DNA of 64,000 nucleotides from Clitopilus passeckerianus (Eukaryota; Basidiomycota; Agaricomycetes; Agaricales; Entolomataceae): NCBI GenBank assembly GCA_944990035.1, contig CALYLX010000127.1, positions 930,001 through 994,000 of the forward strand, written 5' to 3'. Positions within the stretch are counted from its first letter, which is position 1. Each line of letters opens with the position of its first letter. Below, piece by piece: positions 22,260-34,242 of this stretch. A program made the translations under genes and the position numbers. Under the pieces are notes generated by a model. That model was not told where the DNA came from. It did not search any database and worked only from the letters and a program-made list of their open reading frames with translations.

Positions 22260-23828
22260 ATGGTTACCTTAGGCCTCAAGTCTTTGCTCCCCATTGCTTT
22301 GGTGCTGAATACTGTCAGCTCTGTGGCAGCCAAACCGAGCTCCTATGCAGTTTGGGCTGCAGATTCCGCGATAGCAAGAAAGCAAGGCAATGGTCTGGAT
22401 TCGTCTGGGAAAGTTACCGTGTCGTATGAGCACGGTGAATTACAATGGGGCCTGCGACTTCTCTACGAAAAGACGGGGAATCAGACGTACTACAACTATA
22501 TCTTGACTGGCGCAAATAATGTTGTAGCTGACAACGGTAGCATAAATTCCGCATACAAGTGGGTTCTCGGTTCTCTCTGTTGAAAAGTTCCTCATAGAAC
22601 ATAATTAGACTCGCAGATTACTCCTTGGATCCCGTTCGGTTCGTCATACCCGCATCCACCTTACCACTGCTTCTGACTTCTACGGGTATTCAGGACTGGA
22701 CCGACGTTCCTCTACTTGTATGTCCTCGAACATCCACGTCCTATCCCTTTCTTAGTCGTATTCTAGGTATCAGAAGACCAAGGTATCGAAGTGGAAAACC
22801 GCTGCGGACACATATCGCAAGCAGCTTGAGGGACATCCTCGAACTGCAGAAGGTCAATTTTGGCACAAGAAACGCTATTTCAACCAAGGTACGACTTTTG
22901 TCCTTCACTTGGTCTGTTATTTGACACTAGGTTTCTTCAGGGTGGCTTGATGGCATATACATGGGAGATATCTTCTACGCTCAGTATACCAAGGACTTCC
23001 AGGCAACGAATACGACGGCTTGGAGTGAGTATATGCGCCCAGTTCATCTCACCTTGCTAAGGGCGTCACACTTTTAGACGACATTGCTCAGCAGTATACC
23101 CTGATCTACAAGAATACACTTCAAAACACAGGGTCCGCCAACTACACCGGGCTCCTTTATCACGGTTACGACTACTCCAAGACTGCAAGCTGGGCATCTT
23201 CTGACCGCGGGCACAGCCCCGAAATCTGGGACCGTGCTCTCGGGTGGTACATGATGGCCCTCGTCGACATTTTGGAGATATTCCCAACCAGCCAACAAGG
23301 TTACGCCTCCATACTCAAGATTCTCCAGGACCTTGCCCCGAAGGTGGCCAAAGCTGCTGATTCTACCTCTGGCGTTTGGTGGCTGGTGATGAGTCAGCCT
23401 GGGAGGGAGAAGAACTATTTCGAAAGCAGTGGAAGTGCAATGTTTGTCTATTCACTGCTGAAGGCTGTCAGGCTCGGATATGTCAAGGATGCGGATGGGT
23501 CGATTGCTGCTGCTGCTAAGAAGGGGTATAACTATATGACGAACAACTGGGTCTCAGCGAAAAGCGATGGTACCTTTGATTGGTTGAACACAGTGGAGGT
23601 ATGGTTTCTCCTGCCCTTCGCATTTCGGCCAAGTTCCTTACCGTCGTTATTGCAGGTCGGGAGCTTGAGCGGAGATGGGAGCTATGATGTAGGCGGTTCA
23701 ATGCTCTCACTTTCTTGTAGATGCTTACCATTTGACTTCAGTACTACGTCGGTGTTCCGAAGATCACAAATGACCTTAAGGGTCTCGCGGCATTCCTACT
23801 CGCCAGTCTTGAATACGAGAAGTTGTAA
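22260..23828 (+). CDS. Secreted GH105 unsaturated rhamnogalacturonyl hydrolase (copy A)
   Basis: Eight exons: 22260-22558, 22609-22638, 22694-22717, 22767-22888, 22941-23024, 23078-23598, 23656-23688 and 23742-23828; 399 residues. The N-terminal 23 residues form a signal peptide. The family is recognised from SYEHGELQWGL, the GWLDGIYMGDIFYAQY segment whose Asp matches the general acid/base of YteR-type enzymes, YHGYDYSK with the active-site His, and DRGHSPEIWDRALGWY. The enzyme releases the unsaturated uronic acid left at the end of rhamnogalacturonan fragments by pectate or rhamnogalacturonan lyases. Exons 2-8 have the same lengths as those of copy B 203 bp downstream, so the two arose by tandem duplication. 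Confidence 0.92.
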
Positions 23829-24030
23829 ACTATTTACCCATCCAAATCAGAATGCTACACCCAATCATCTCCACAAAGCTATTTCTATCACCGGCCCGCC
23901 TGTACAACACTCACTATCGACGGTCCGTTGACATCACGCGACATTTTCTCCAGGTATGAAATGCCTTCGCCCCGGATGCATTCTTTACACCCTACAGGTT
24001 TCCCAGTAGCCAAGATCCTTGAGCTCTCAG

Positions 24031-25603
24031 ATGCTGTTCCAGAAGGCTAGCACGATCCTTCCTCTGCTTTCCCTGGCTATTGTTCAGTATGCCCAGATAA
24101 CTACTGCTAAACCGAGTTCATATGCTGTGTGGGCTGCAGATTCAGCAATTGCGCGTGGCCAAGGAAATGGGTTGGATTCCAAGGGAAATGCGGTGGTCTC
24201 GTATGAGCACGGAGAGTTCCAGTGGGGTCTGAGGCAATTGTACGAGCTGACGAACAATCGGACATACTTCGACTATATCCAAAAAGGCGTGGATAACGTG
24301 GTGTATACCAATGGCACCGTGCATGGGAGTTACACGTAAGTTCGCGGAATCACACCCCTCTGTCTGGTTCTAAAGAGTCTTTAACAGGGTTTCGGACTAT
24401 GTTTTGGATCCTTTGAGGTTAAGCTTGGGTTACAGTACTCCAGAATTTTGCATTCTAACTGCCTGATCAGGGTTGGGCCTACGTTCCTTTACTTGTCAGG
24501 CTTCGCCCTTGAATGAAGGTGCTCTAGCTGATCATCACTCTAGACTCGAGCAAACCAATAGCTCCAAGTACAGGACTGCTGCTGATATTTTCAGAGGCCA
24601 ACTTAACAGCCATCCCCGAACTGCCCAAGGTCAATTCTGGCATAAGCTGAAATATCCGAACGAAGGTCAGCCCCACTTCCGTTGTCATATTATCGCGCAA
24701 ACCAAGTTATCGCAGGCTGGTTGGACGGCATCTACATGGGAGAGATATTCTATGCCGAATACACGAAGCAATTCCAGCCTACGAACCACACTGCATGGGG
24801 TATGTTCTTCCAGTCCGCATGAAACCGGCGGTAGGCTCACCATGTCATCGTACAGCCGACATTGGGCTTCAAGTCCAGCTCATGTACACCAACACGATCC
24901 AAAATGCCACTGCTCCAAATAACACTGGTCTCATGTATCATGGATATGACTATTCCCATAAACAAGTCTGGGCTTCCGCCGATCGTGGTCACTCTCCGGA
25001 AGTCTGGGACAGGGCTCAGGGATGGTACTCAATGGCTCTCGTGGACCTTTTGGAAATCTTTCCCGCCTCTGAGCCAGGATATGCAACTATCTTGACCATT
25101 CTACAGACGTTGGTTCCGAGAATCCGAGATGCAGCAGATGACGATTCGGGTGTATGGTGGTTAGTCATCACTGAACCCGGCAGGGAGAAAAATTACTTCG
25201 AAAGCAGCGGTAGCGCGATGTTCGTGTACTCCTTGCTCAAGGCCGTCCGGCTTGGCTATGTCAAGGATCAGGATGGGAGCATCTTGAAGGCTGCAAAGAA
25301 GGCATATGAGTACATGGTGGAGCACTGGGTTATACCAAATTCTGACGGCACCATAAATTGGATCAATACAGTCATTGTGAGTGAACTTGAATTCCTGATC
25401 AAAATATGTACATATGCTAAAATTTCCAAGGTTGGGAGTCTGGACACGACAGGAGATTTCAACGTAAGGGCTTGTACTGTGCAAAGACGAGCAAATCCTG
25501 ACTACATGTTTTGCAGTACTATGTCAGTCAAAAGACGGATGTCAATGACCTCAAAGGGTTGGCTGCCTTTGTTCTGGCCAGCTTGGAGTATGAAAGATTG
25601 TGA
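24031..25603 (+). CDS. Secreted GH105 unsaturated rhamnogalacturonyl hydrolase (copy B)
   Basis: Eight exons: 24031-24335, 24388-24417, 24471-24494, 24544-24665, 24716-24799, 24856-25376, 25431-25463 and 25517-25603; 401 residues. I take the ATG at 24031 because it gives a normal signal peptide (MLFQKASTILPLLSLAIV); a longer frame would start on TTG. The same family blocks as copy A are present: SYEHGEFQWGL, GWLDGIYMGEIFYAEY, YHGYDYSH and DRGHSPEVWDRAQGWY, followed by EPGREKNYFESSGSAMFVYSLL-type sequence shared by both. All catalytic blocks and splice sites are intact, so both copies look functional. Divergence between them is substantial, so the duplication is not recent. Confidence 0.92.
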
Positions 25604-25704
25604 AAGTTGCATACTGGGAAAGTAATGTAAATCAATAAGTGGATGAGGTAGAAATAAATATTGACAAGAAAACGCGTTCAGATTACAAGTCAAAATCTAT
25701 CGAG

Positions 25705-27237
25705 CTAATCAGAGTCCCAAGAATCATCATCGTCATCATCGTCGTCCGAATCTCCCATCTTCTTATTTCTGTTGTTCAAAGCGCTGATCAACGCTGTTGT
25801 CAAGTCACCTCCAGCAGTAGCACCTGCAGCCCCTGCCGCAGCTGCTGCGACTTCCGAGCCACTATCAGGTGCTGCAGGCACAGCGCGGGCGGGGGAGGCA
25901 GATGTATCGGCCTTCTTCAAGGAATGAATACCCTTTCCTTGAATAGATTCCAAAAGAGCATTGCGTCCTGGTTGAGCAGGAGGCAGGCCGGCCGCCGCAC
26001 TTCCACCTCCAGAGCCACCAGTTGCTGGTGGAGGGGGAGGGGGAGGAGGAATGCCACCGGATCCTGGTGGAGGGGGAGGTGGTGGAGGTGGCGGAGGTGG
26101 CGGAGGAGCCCCTTCTGATGCCTGTGGGGGTGCAACTGGTGGCGGTGGTGGGGCAGCACTGGGACGAGATGGAGGTGCAGGAGGTGGAACAGGTGTTCGA
26201 CCGGAAGGTCGAGCTGGGGGAGGTGGAGGGCCAGGAGGTAGTCGACTGGAAGGTCGCGCTGGTGGCGGCGGCGCTACATGGGTTGGTGCTTGAGGAGGAG
26301 GCGGTGGAGGCTGGGGTGTCCGGGAAGGTGGAGGAGGAGGTTGAGGAGTTCGGGAAGGCGGTGGAGGGGGAGGTGCTGGGGTCGCAGGCGAAGATATAGA
26401 GCCATTAGCACCTGGAGTTCGACGTGGTGCAGGTGGTGGAGGAGGCTTGGAAGGTTTGGCTTTCTTTGGAGCTGGCTGAGCGACTTGACTCTGTTGGTAG
26501 TCGCGCACGAAGTCCTTGATGAATTCTGATTCCTTCTGGAGGACTTCCTGCGAGATTCCGCTCCCTTCCAAGCTATTGAGCAATGCTAGCCACGATGGAT
26601 CGACACCGGTTGACGTGAAACCCTTGTCTGCGTCATAGCCCATGTGCGCAACATGTATGAAGGAGCCCGTGGTTGGGCCAGATATCATTGACTTGTTGAT
26701 CTTTCCACCTTTCGAAGACTTCTTCTGCTTCTTCACCGAGGCAGGTTTCGCTGAAATGAGTTGAGATTCGACAATCACCGAAAGGAGTTATGAGGTACAT
26801 ACATGACTTGGAATCTTTCTTAGCTACAACTTTCTTGTAGAAGCTCTTAGCTTCAGACTCATTCGTAAACACGAATCCGATCATACAATCCTGAGATTGC
26901 CATTTCAGTAGAGTTCAAAGGAGGTTTGAACAGTACTCACATCACCAGCGAAAGAGTGGAAGTAAGCTCGATCCGGATTGTAATCCAGGCCATCATAGAA
27001 TTCGTGCTCCCAGATGCTCCCTCTTGTCCCTTCAAGGTCAATAAGCTTGAAGGCCAGCGAATTCCTGTTAGGATCTTTCACGAGCGCAAGACCGCCCTGG
27101 AGTCCAGTGTAGTTCCACTTGGTTGGCTGAGGGTATGCATAGTAGATTCTTGCAAGAGCAGCGTGCAAAACCTTTCCCTGAGCTTCTGCCTTTACCTTTG
27201 CCTTGTCGTTGGCGTCCAGTGAGGATTGAGAAGGCAT
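25705..27237 (-). CDS. LAS17: WASP/Las17-family actin nucleation promoter
   Basis: Three exons on the minus strand (26941-27237, 26803-26890, 25705-26750), about 476 residues. Domain order: an N-terminal WH1/EVH1 domain with LHAALARIYYAYPQPTKW and IWEHEFYDG; a GTPase-binding-like segment GSFIHVAHMGYDADKGF; a long proline-rich stretch with poly-Pro runs up to about 14; a WH2 motif RNALLESIQGKGIHSLKK; and an acidic C-terminus with an Asp run ending in SWDSD, the Arp2/3-binding tail. It activates Arp2/3 at endocytic patches and growing tips. The poly-Pro coding part makes long spurious Gly-rich frames on the opposite strand. It shares a 204-bp divergent intergenic region with the GNAT-Mss4 gene. 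Confidence 0.95.
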
Positions 27238-27441
27238 GACGAGCGCAGTCAAAGTACGAAACGGAAACGATAGTGGCCTGTAGCCCAAGAATCGTGGGAA
27301 AGTACAGCTACACTCATGTGATCTTGCACCGCCACGGGCGCGTTATCTTTCCGTAGTCCGATCCCGAATCGACTGACGACCACACAGCAGCCAAAGGCGC
27401 AGCATTGACCTTTCACAGCAACAGGAATATCCGCGCGTAAG
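27238..27441. promoter_or_regulatory. Bidirectional intergenic region
   Basis: 204 bp between the starts of LAS17 (-) and the GNAT-Mss4 gene (+); it must contain both promoters. Confidence 0.45.
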
Positions 27442-28740
27442 ATGTCAGAGAAGACACCAGTTGTATATGACTGGCTCTCAGAGAGTGACGTTGAGAAAGC
27501 ATATGAGATTGAACGACGAGGTCTGTCAGATTCTGGCCAGGCTTTCTCCCAAGTTAATATCTGAACATTCGAATAGGCTTCCCCGAGGACGAGGCTGCTA
27601 GTCTAGAGGCATTCAAGTAGGTTAAACTGACCTCTTCTCCTACCTAGATGAACTTAACCCTCTGCCTAGATTTCGCCAGAAGAATGCCAGAGACCTGTTT
27701 CTTGGAGCTTACATTGAATCTTCAACGGGCCGAGAACTCATCGGATATGCCTGCTCTACCCTATCTCCATCGGAATCTCTGACCCACGAATCAATGTCTA
27801 ACCATGTCCCTAACTCTTCCTCTGTTTGCGTTCACGCCCTTTGCGTGGACTCTCCACATCAACGTAAAGGTGTTGCATTGAATCTTCTGAAGGAATACTT
27901 GTCCCGGCTTGAGGCAGCGTCATCGGAGGGAAAACCATATAAGCGCGTACTCCTCATATGCCACGAGAATCTCCGGGAGCTCTATGAAAAGGCTGGCTTT
28001 GAATGGCTGGGCAAAAGTGCGGTGGTTCACGGCTCTCAGCCTTGGTTCGAGATGCGGAGACTTCTTGGCCAATCAACAGCACCCGCACCTAGCACCACCC
28101 AACAACTTCCGCCTGGCCTTCTGGATGCGCTGAAACGGCCGTCTGGCGATCCAAAAGCAGCCATCCAGAAGTTCACCGCTTTCCCAGAGGGTGTTATACA
28201 CCTGACGGAACCTCATAGCAAGAACGCCGGTGTTTCCGTGAACAAATATGACCTAGTTTGCCCCAGAGACGGTTGTGGGAGCGTCATCCTTAAAGCCGGG
28301 GTTGGTCAATGGGTTGAAAAGGACAGCGTCCAGGTACAGTATCGCATCACGAGGTGTTCATGGTTGAGGTGCTTATGACTTTTCTTGGGTCCGAACCAGT
28401 TCGATCATTCAGCAAACTCTGCGAAAGACATATTGCCTCCTCTTCCCCCGCCTCAGGAAACTTGCCAGTGGTGGCTCATTACCCCATCGCCTATGGAGTT
28501 CGAAAATATCGGCTTCACGCGTGCAGTTCCCTCAGCAGATCGCTCGGGTGCGTTCTTTTTCTTCCGTTATGGGTCCCAGCAGGAACGAAGCACGGCTGAC
28601 ATGATCTGTCCTGTTATCGCTTAGGTCCCGCTCTGAAATTGTTGGCATGTGCAGAATGTGACCTTGGCCCTCTGGGCTGGTGCGAAGAAGGCGGTAAAGA
28701 ATTTTGGCTAGCATGTGCCCGGGTTGCCTACAAGAGCTGA
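27442..28740 (+). CDS. GNAT acetyltransferase fused to Mss4-like domain
   Basis: Five exons: 27442-27520, 27577-27616, 27670-28333, 28400-28547 and 28625-28740; 348 residues. The N-terminal half is a GNAT acyl-CoA acetyltransferase of the arylalkylamine N-acetyltransferase type, with the acetyl-CoA loop region VDSPHQRKGVALNLLKEYL and CHENLRELYEKAGFEWLG. The C-terminal third has the Mss4 fold signature: CPRDGCGS, then WWLITPSPMEFENIGFTR and ACAECDLGPLGW, supplying two zinc-binding cysteine pairs. Mss4 proteins bind Rab GTPases and act in late secretion. Both parts lie in one reading frame across verified exon joins. Whether the acetyltransferase acts on a secretory substrate is unknown. Confidence 0.85.
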
Positions 28741-29872
28741 GCTTCAACTCTCCCACATTTTTCTTGTGGTCATCCGTTGACATATGTTTTATAAAACTCG
28801 GAAATTTCGTGTATGCTATAGTTTGTGCTTTGCTTGGAAATCAAGAAGATCTATATCATCTGGTGACATTCTGACATGTCAGTAGGACAATCTACACATC
28901 GCTTCTCGGTCCGCGTATCGTTGACTCTATCAGGCTTTCTCAGGTTCATGAGATCTGGCTGCTCTGGTCTCTGATAGAATTTCTGAAGAAGGCACAAGCC
29001 TGCTCTTTCGGAGAGTGTCAGGGAACAGATCTTGGGCGGGATGATTCATCCGCACCGAGGTGAGGGTACTCTGGCGAAATCCTGCATCGAAACTGTTCGA
29101 AATCTTAAGACATTGAGATCTTAAGAATCCGGAGAACCTTTTCGCATGTCTCGTATGAGGCCGCTGATATCGTCCCTCCGAGCCAGCCTCAAAAGATTTG
29201 CATCGAGTCATTCTCTATTCCGTGACATCCCCAACCTGTTTCAGTGCCCCTGTCACAACCTCCAGTTATATCTATAACTGGTGCAATGGGACGACGAAAG
29301 CTCAAGTGACCATGCATAATGTCCTGGCCTTCAAGTCTTGTATTTCGTGAGTGGATTATAAGGCACTTGCCAAGTGTGTTGTATCGAGCACATGGTTTGA
29401 ATGGCGGGATCGTTGCGGTCATCTCCTTCCCCCGACCCGGGCTGACCGATTAGAATGGCTACCTTCACGATGTTGAGGAGACATAAGGTCATCCCACCTA
29501 ACAGCGGCAGCCGGCCACGCATAAATAGACACATGAGAGTGTAAATCAGCTTCGCTGTCAAGATTGTGATGAAGTCCATAACACATTCCCTGGTGTGTCG
29601 AGGTCCGCCACTATTCATGAGATAGCGTTGTGACATCGAAGGTGGCGCGAGTATCCAAACCGCCTAACGTGTGATGTCGTTCGTCAGGGGAATACCCACA
29701 AAAGGTCACAGTCTGCGGTGTGCTTTCCAACACATGGTGTAGAAGTTCCATTAGACTGAACGCATAGAACTGTCTGTCAAGAAATCCATGTTACATTCCT
29801 GATCTCAGATGAGGTCAAAATCGTTTACGACAGTCATTAAAATACATTTATTTCGTAAGGTCTACTCGTTCA
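28741..29872. other. Intergenic, about 1.1 kb
   Basis: Between the 3' ends of the GNAT-Mss4 and HyuB-like genes. Short frames only; no exon, RNA gene or repeat recognised. Confidence 0.4.
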
Positions 29873-32195
29873 TCAGAACCCCGCCTGAGCCGCAGCGCGC
29901 TCTGCGAACGACCCTCGGGGCTCCCAGGCTGGAACATGTGCAGTCGGGTCCCGCTTGCCGTGCAGAGCATTCTCATCCACACCCCAGGCACCTCCTCCAG
30001 GAGTCTCGATAACTAACCTATCTCCTTTCCCCATCCATACAGAGGCTTTCCCACCTATGTTGATTTCTCGCGTGCGTAGGTCCGCCTGATCATCCAAATC
30101 CCCGTCCTCCTTACGAAGCTGCTTCACCCAGGTGTTCCGACCTAATCCACCTGGGCCACCGCCTTCTAAGCCGTAGGGTTGTCGAGTACGTCGCTGGATG
30201 TCAGGAAGAATGCAGATGGGAATAGGGAATGGTTGAACTCGTCAGTATGCATAGCTCCGTATATCATGCCGGCGGTACAATCGCTTACCTCGGAAAGTAT
30301 GGAGACTTGCATGGGCTCCAGGAATTCGATGTCCCGGATCACACCTTCACCTCCGTGCCATTTTCCCAGTCCAGCGGAACCATGGCGGAGCCCGAATTGG
30401 TGGAGCATCACCGGATAACGGCGTTCGAGAATTTCTACGTCGCCAATTCGAGTGTTCGTTATGTGGGTATGCACACCATCTGTGCCATGCCAAGTTGGCC
30501 CGGCACCGGAACCGCCTGCGATCGTCTGAACTGACATGAGGGGTGCGGTTTTAGGTGTGAAGAGTGGGCGGGGATGACTTACCTCATAATAACCCCACCC
30601 AGCGATCGCCTTCCCATCTTTATCCTTACCTCCGGCACCAAATGTCAGATTGCTGTAGCGATGTTAAATAGAATATTCAAGCGACAATCGGTGCTCGCTT
30701 ACTTGGTGCATCCTTGACTGGCGGCTGCCGCGTGAAAAGCTTTGAGAACGACATCCACAATGCGCTGGGATGTGAGAACGTTTCCTCCGCAGACGGCTGC
30801 TGTGCGTGACGGGGACAGTATTGATTTTGGAGGTATCTTGACTGTAATGGAATAGTGAGCTTCAAAGGAATCCCGCGAACGGAAGAAGACTAACTTTCTA
30901 GTGGCACGAGACATCCAGCATTCAGTGGTATATCCATGTCTAACATTGCCCGCATGCAGTAGATCACGGCAGAGTGGACTACTGAAATGGGCGAGTTGAG
31001 ATTTCCACGGACTTCGCAGCCAGTTCCAGCAAAGTCCAACACTGCGGAACCCTCCTTCTCGTTGATTTCCACACTCAGACAGATCTACAGGTGGAGGTGG
31101 ATCACTAATCATGTCAAACCAAAGAAGTTTACGGAGAAACATACTGGTGTGCCATCGTCGAGATAATCCGTAGCGGATAAGAAATTGGACCCGGCACGTT
31201 TTGCGACGTCGCGCAGAAGATTCCTCACGGACATTTCCGCGTTAGAGCGAATGTGGTACATGTATTCTTGGACCGTCTCCAGCCCATAATCGTCGACAAC
31301 TGCGAATAGAATGTCAAGATTCAATGGTTACGCGGCACCCGTCGTTCATAGAACTTACTCTGGTGGATCAGTTGAATTCCCTTATGATTGGCCGCAATTT
31401 GCTGTTTGAATAGGGGTAAGCCTTTTTCCGTTAGTATGACACCGGCGAAGATCAGACCTACCGCTTTGAGGTCACTCTCTACATCGCGTATGTTACGGCA
31501 GCCTGAACTTCCGGGGTACTGGGCAGGTTTGGTTATCATGTAATCAATGAGGCCTTCCCTGTCAAAAACACCCTCGTTGACAATCTTGAAGCTGACAATC
31601 TGAGCACCTTCTTCGAATATATTCGTAGAAGTCGGGGGCATGGAGCCGGGGAGAATTCCTCCGATATCCGCATGATGCCCACGCGACGCCGTGAAGAATA
31701 TAATCTCTTTTGAATTTGGAGCGAAGACGGGAGTGATAATGGTAATGTCAGGGAGGTGCCTGGAAAACAATGCATTAGAGTCGGCCGCCAGATAGATAGT
31801 GGATCAAGCACTCACGATCCTCCAGCATGAGGTGAATTGGTCATCAGGACGTCGCCTTCCTTTAGGCTATTTCCATATAGATTCATCTGGTATTTTACGG
31901 CGCTGTTCCATGGTTTAGGATCTGTTTCTGAAGTGAAAGAGGAAGTAACAACGTACAAGCTCATGGATCCCAGATGGATTGGAATAAAAGGTGCATTTGC
32001 GACCAGATCTCCGTCAGGCGCAAACAGGGCGCATGAGAAGTCAAGGCGTTCCTTGATATTGGTACTGATAGATGTTTTCTGGAGAGATCTACCCATTGCT
32101 TCTGCAACACTCATAAAGCGGTTTGCGAAGAGCGTAAGCAGAATTGGGTCGGGCCCATTGTTAGAAGATGAATTGAGTTTGTTCGTTCCAGGCAT
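29873..32195 (-). CDS. Stand-alone HyuB-type hydantoinase B/oxoprolinase subunit
   Basis: Ten exons on the minus strand: 31957-32195, 31816-31902, 31462-31759, 31359-31401, 31145-31299, 30895-31084, 30703-30841, 30583-30652, 30289-30525 and 29873-30193, totalling 592 residues. Family blocks run from start to end: [29 protein letters not shown] segment, [55 protein letters not shown] and ETPGGGAWG. This is the length of one complete HyuB domain. Eukaryotic 5-oxoprolinases are usually about 1,280 residues with HyuA and HyuB fused; here the HyuA half is absent and no HyuA gene lies in the window. It may work with a separately encoded partner or on another cyclic amide. Confidence 0.88.
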
Positions 32196-32552
32196 GTTTG
32201 CGTAGTGAAATCTGTGGATTCTACGTCGGTCTTTAAAGACTTTTCGGAATGAAAGAGCTTTCAGTGCAGTTTTCCGAGGGCGCTATTCCGTCTTCCTCCA
32301 GCTTCCGGGCCAATTCCGTCCTAGTGTCAGTCTCCTCTACTTTCCGGCCTAATAGTGCAAGGGTCTGCCTTCAAGTGTGAAATGCAGTAACAAATAATGT
32401 TATTGTCGAGAAAGAGATGGTGGTGGTGTCAGAGATTGCTCACGATGGAGCATACTGAAAGTCCTTGGAAAGTCCGGGAAAGTCGGGCCGTGCCAACAGG
32501 CTTGGTCACAACCAGCGCCATCACGGTCACAGCGAGCTCAGCGTTCAACACG
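32196..32552. promoter_or_regulatory. Divergent intergenic region
   Basis: 357 bp between the HyuB-like (-) and UBR7-like (+) start codons. No coding exon seen. Promoter content is inferred only from position. Confidence 0.4.
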
Positions 32553-34242
32553 ATGACCTCGACTTTAACTGACTATATCGAACTTCAAGATGAGCTGCTG
32601 AAAGAAGCGTCCGAGGCGTTGCCACATCAGTTCTCGCAATGTACCTACCCATTGGGTCCCCTTAGGTCTGAGCCTTATGGTTGGATGTGGTAGTCCATCA
32701 CGCTCAAACGGCACTCATAGGCAGGCAGTTTATCTTTGCTTGACATGCAAGGAGCCCCGAGGTATTTGCTCAGCTTGCTCAATTGCATGCCATACAAACC
32801 ATGAACAGGTAGAGCTGTGAGTCTCACTTCAACCTGGTTCGGTCGATTTAACATTGCTAAATTGGTTCGTTTCCTAAGGTTTCCCAAACGAAACTTCCGG
32901 TGTGACTGCCCAACTAGTGCCATTCCCAATCCTTGCACGCTACATACCAATTTGGAAGAGGAAAATAAATCGAATGTATATGGAAGAAATTTCAAAAATG
33001 AATTTTGTCGGTGTGGGAGACCATATGACGCCAAAACAGAACCCGAGACGATGATACAGTGCCTGGCATGCGAAGTAAGTTTATCCAGTTCTTTATTCCA
33101 GATCTCCGATCTCATGTCGTAGGACTGGTTCCACGAATCATGCTGCAATCTCAGAGAACGTCCGACCCCAGACGATGGCCTTTCAGAGCAAACTCCTGAC
33201 CTTCCGGACCCGGGAAAGGCGGGTGGGGAACAAGGCGAACCTGGAGAAGAAGACGCACGATCAGAAACCTCATCCTCCGGCCTTCCTCCACCGCTTATTT
33301 CTGGAGAGGATTATGAAGCTTTCGTTTGCGGGGATTGTGTCTTAAAGAATCCGGTCCTAAAACAGTGGGCTGGGACGCCTGGGGTAACAATTGTCACTCG
33401 TAGCGGACCATCTGACCCATGGCGACGTGTCGACGAATATGGTGACAGGAAAGGTTCATCGACAGAAGTTGACATCGTTAATGACCAAGTCGCGGAGCCC
33501 CTCGCTGCAGGATGTAAACGTCCATTGTCCCCTTCACAAACTGACGCGAACGGCCCAGAGGCGAAGAGGGCCCGAGCAGGATCAGGCGCAGCGTTCCCCG
33601 AAAGAGTCTGTCTGGCGCCTAAACTTTCTCCCATTGCACAAGTTGTTCTGTCACGTCTAGAGTCCAATGAAGATGGGTCTTTCGGTACAGGTGACATCTT
33701 TCTATCCGAAGGTTTCAGGGAAAGATGGTGCCGTTGTTCGTCTGTGAGCCAGCCTGCCAGCTCTTCATTGTATTCCACGTGTATACTAATACTTATTTGG
33801 TTCAATGGTAGTGTTTACCCATACTTGAGGCCAACAGGTGTCTTTTAGAAGACGAGGAAACATACGAACCACCCGAAGATCCTGATTCAGGTGATTTCAT
33901 GTCCTTTCAGGGGCCCAAGCCCAGATCCTTTTCTCCAATTGCTCTGAGAAATACGTCAACTTCCTCCATACTCACACGTTTGTCAGGTCTATCTTTGGAA
34001 GAGTTGGGCATGCGGGCTCTGGAGCGCATACCTCGTGATAGGGCGATAGACGGCATCCATGCATTCAACGGAATGAAGTATGCGTAATCTTATCGGCTTC
34101 TTTCCCGAGCTAACATCTTATCAGGGACGATTTGATAAAGTTCCTTCGCCCGTTTGCCCAGGAGGGGAAGACTGTTGGGGAAAATGACGTCCGAGACTTT
34201 TTCGCTACTCTCACCGAAGCTGCGGCTAAGACCAAACGTTGA
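32553..34242 (+). CDS. UBR7-like E3 ubiquitin ligase (UBR box plus PHD)
   Basis: Seven exons: 32553-32665, 32721-32816, 32879-33074, 33123-33743, 33812-33890, 33987-34077 and 34125-34242; 437 residues. The N-terminal third is a UBR-type zinc finger (QCTYPLG, YLCLTC, GICSACSIACH, FRCDCPT). It is followed by a PHD-like finger (FCRCGRPYD, MIQCLACEDWFHESC, FVCGDC), the arrangement of UBR7. The middle is acidic and Ser/Pro-rich with a basic cluster (PEAKRARAG), a possible nuclear signal. The last 40 residues (LIKFLRPFAQEGKTVGENDV) also fit the family end. UBR7 proteins are nuclear ligases linked to histone ubiquitination in animals; the substrate here is unknown. An exon-2 donor at 32817 (GTGAGT) is preferred over the earlier GT at 32809 because it restores QVELFPKRNFRC. 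Confidence 0.88.

Noticed and set aside
24019..24030. Earlier start for GH105 copy B
   Set aside because: That frame begins on TTG; the ATG at 24031 gives a normal signal peptide.
24473..24922. 149-codon plus-strand frame
   Set aside because: Out-of-frame reading across exons and introns of GH105 copy B.
26022..26529. Long Gly/Trp/Arg-rich frames on the plus strand
   Set aside because: They are the complement of the proline-rich part of the WASP/Las17 gene.
33311..33805. 164-codon minus-strand frame
   Set aside because: Antisense of the large fourth exon of the UBR7-like gene.
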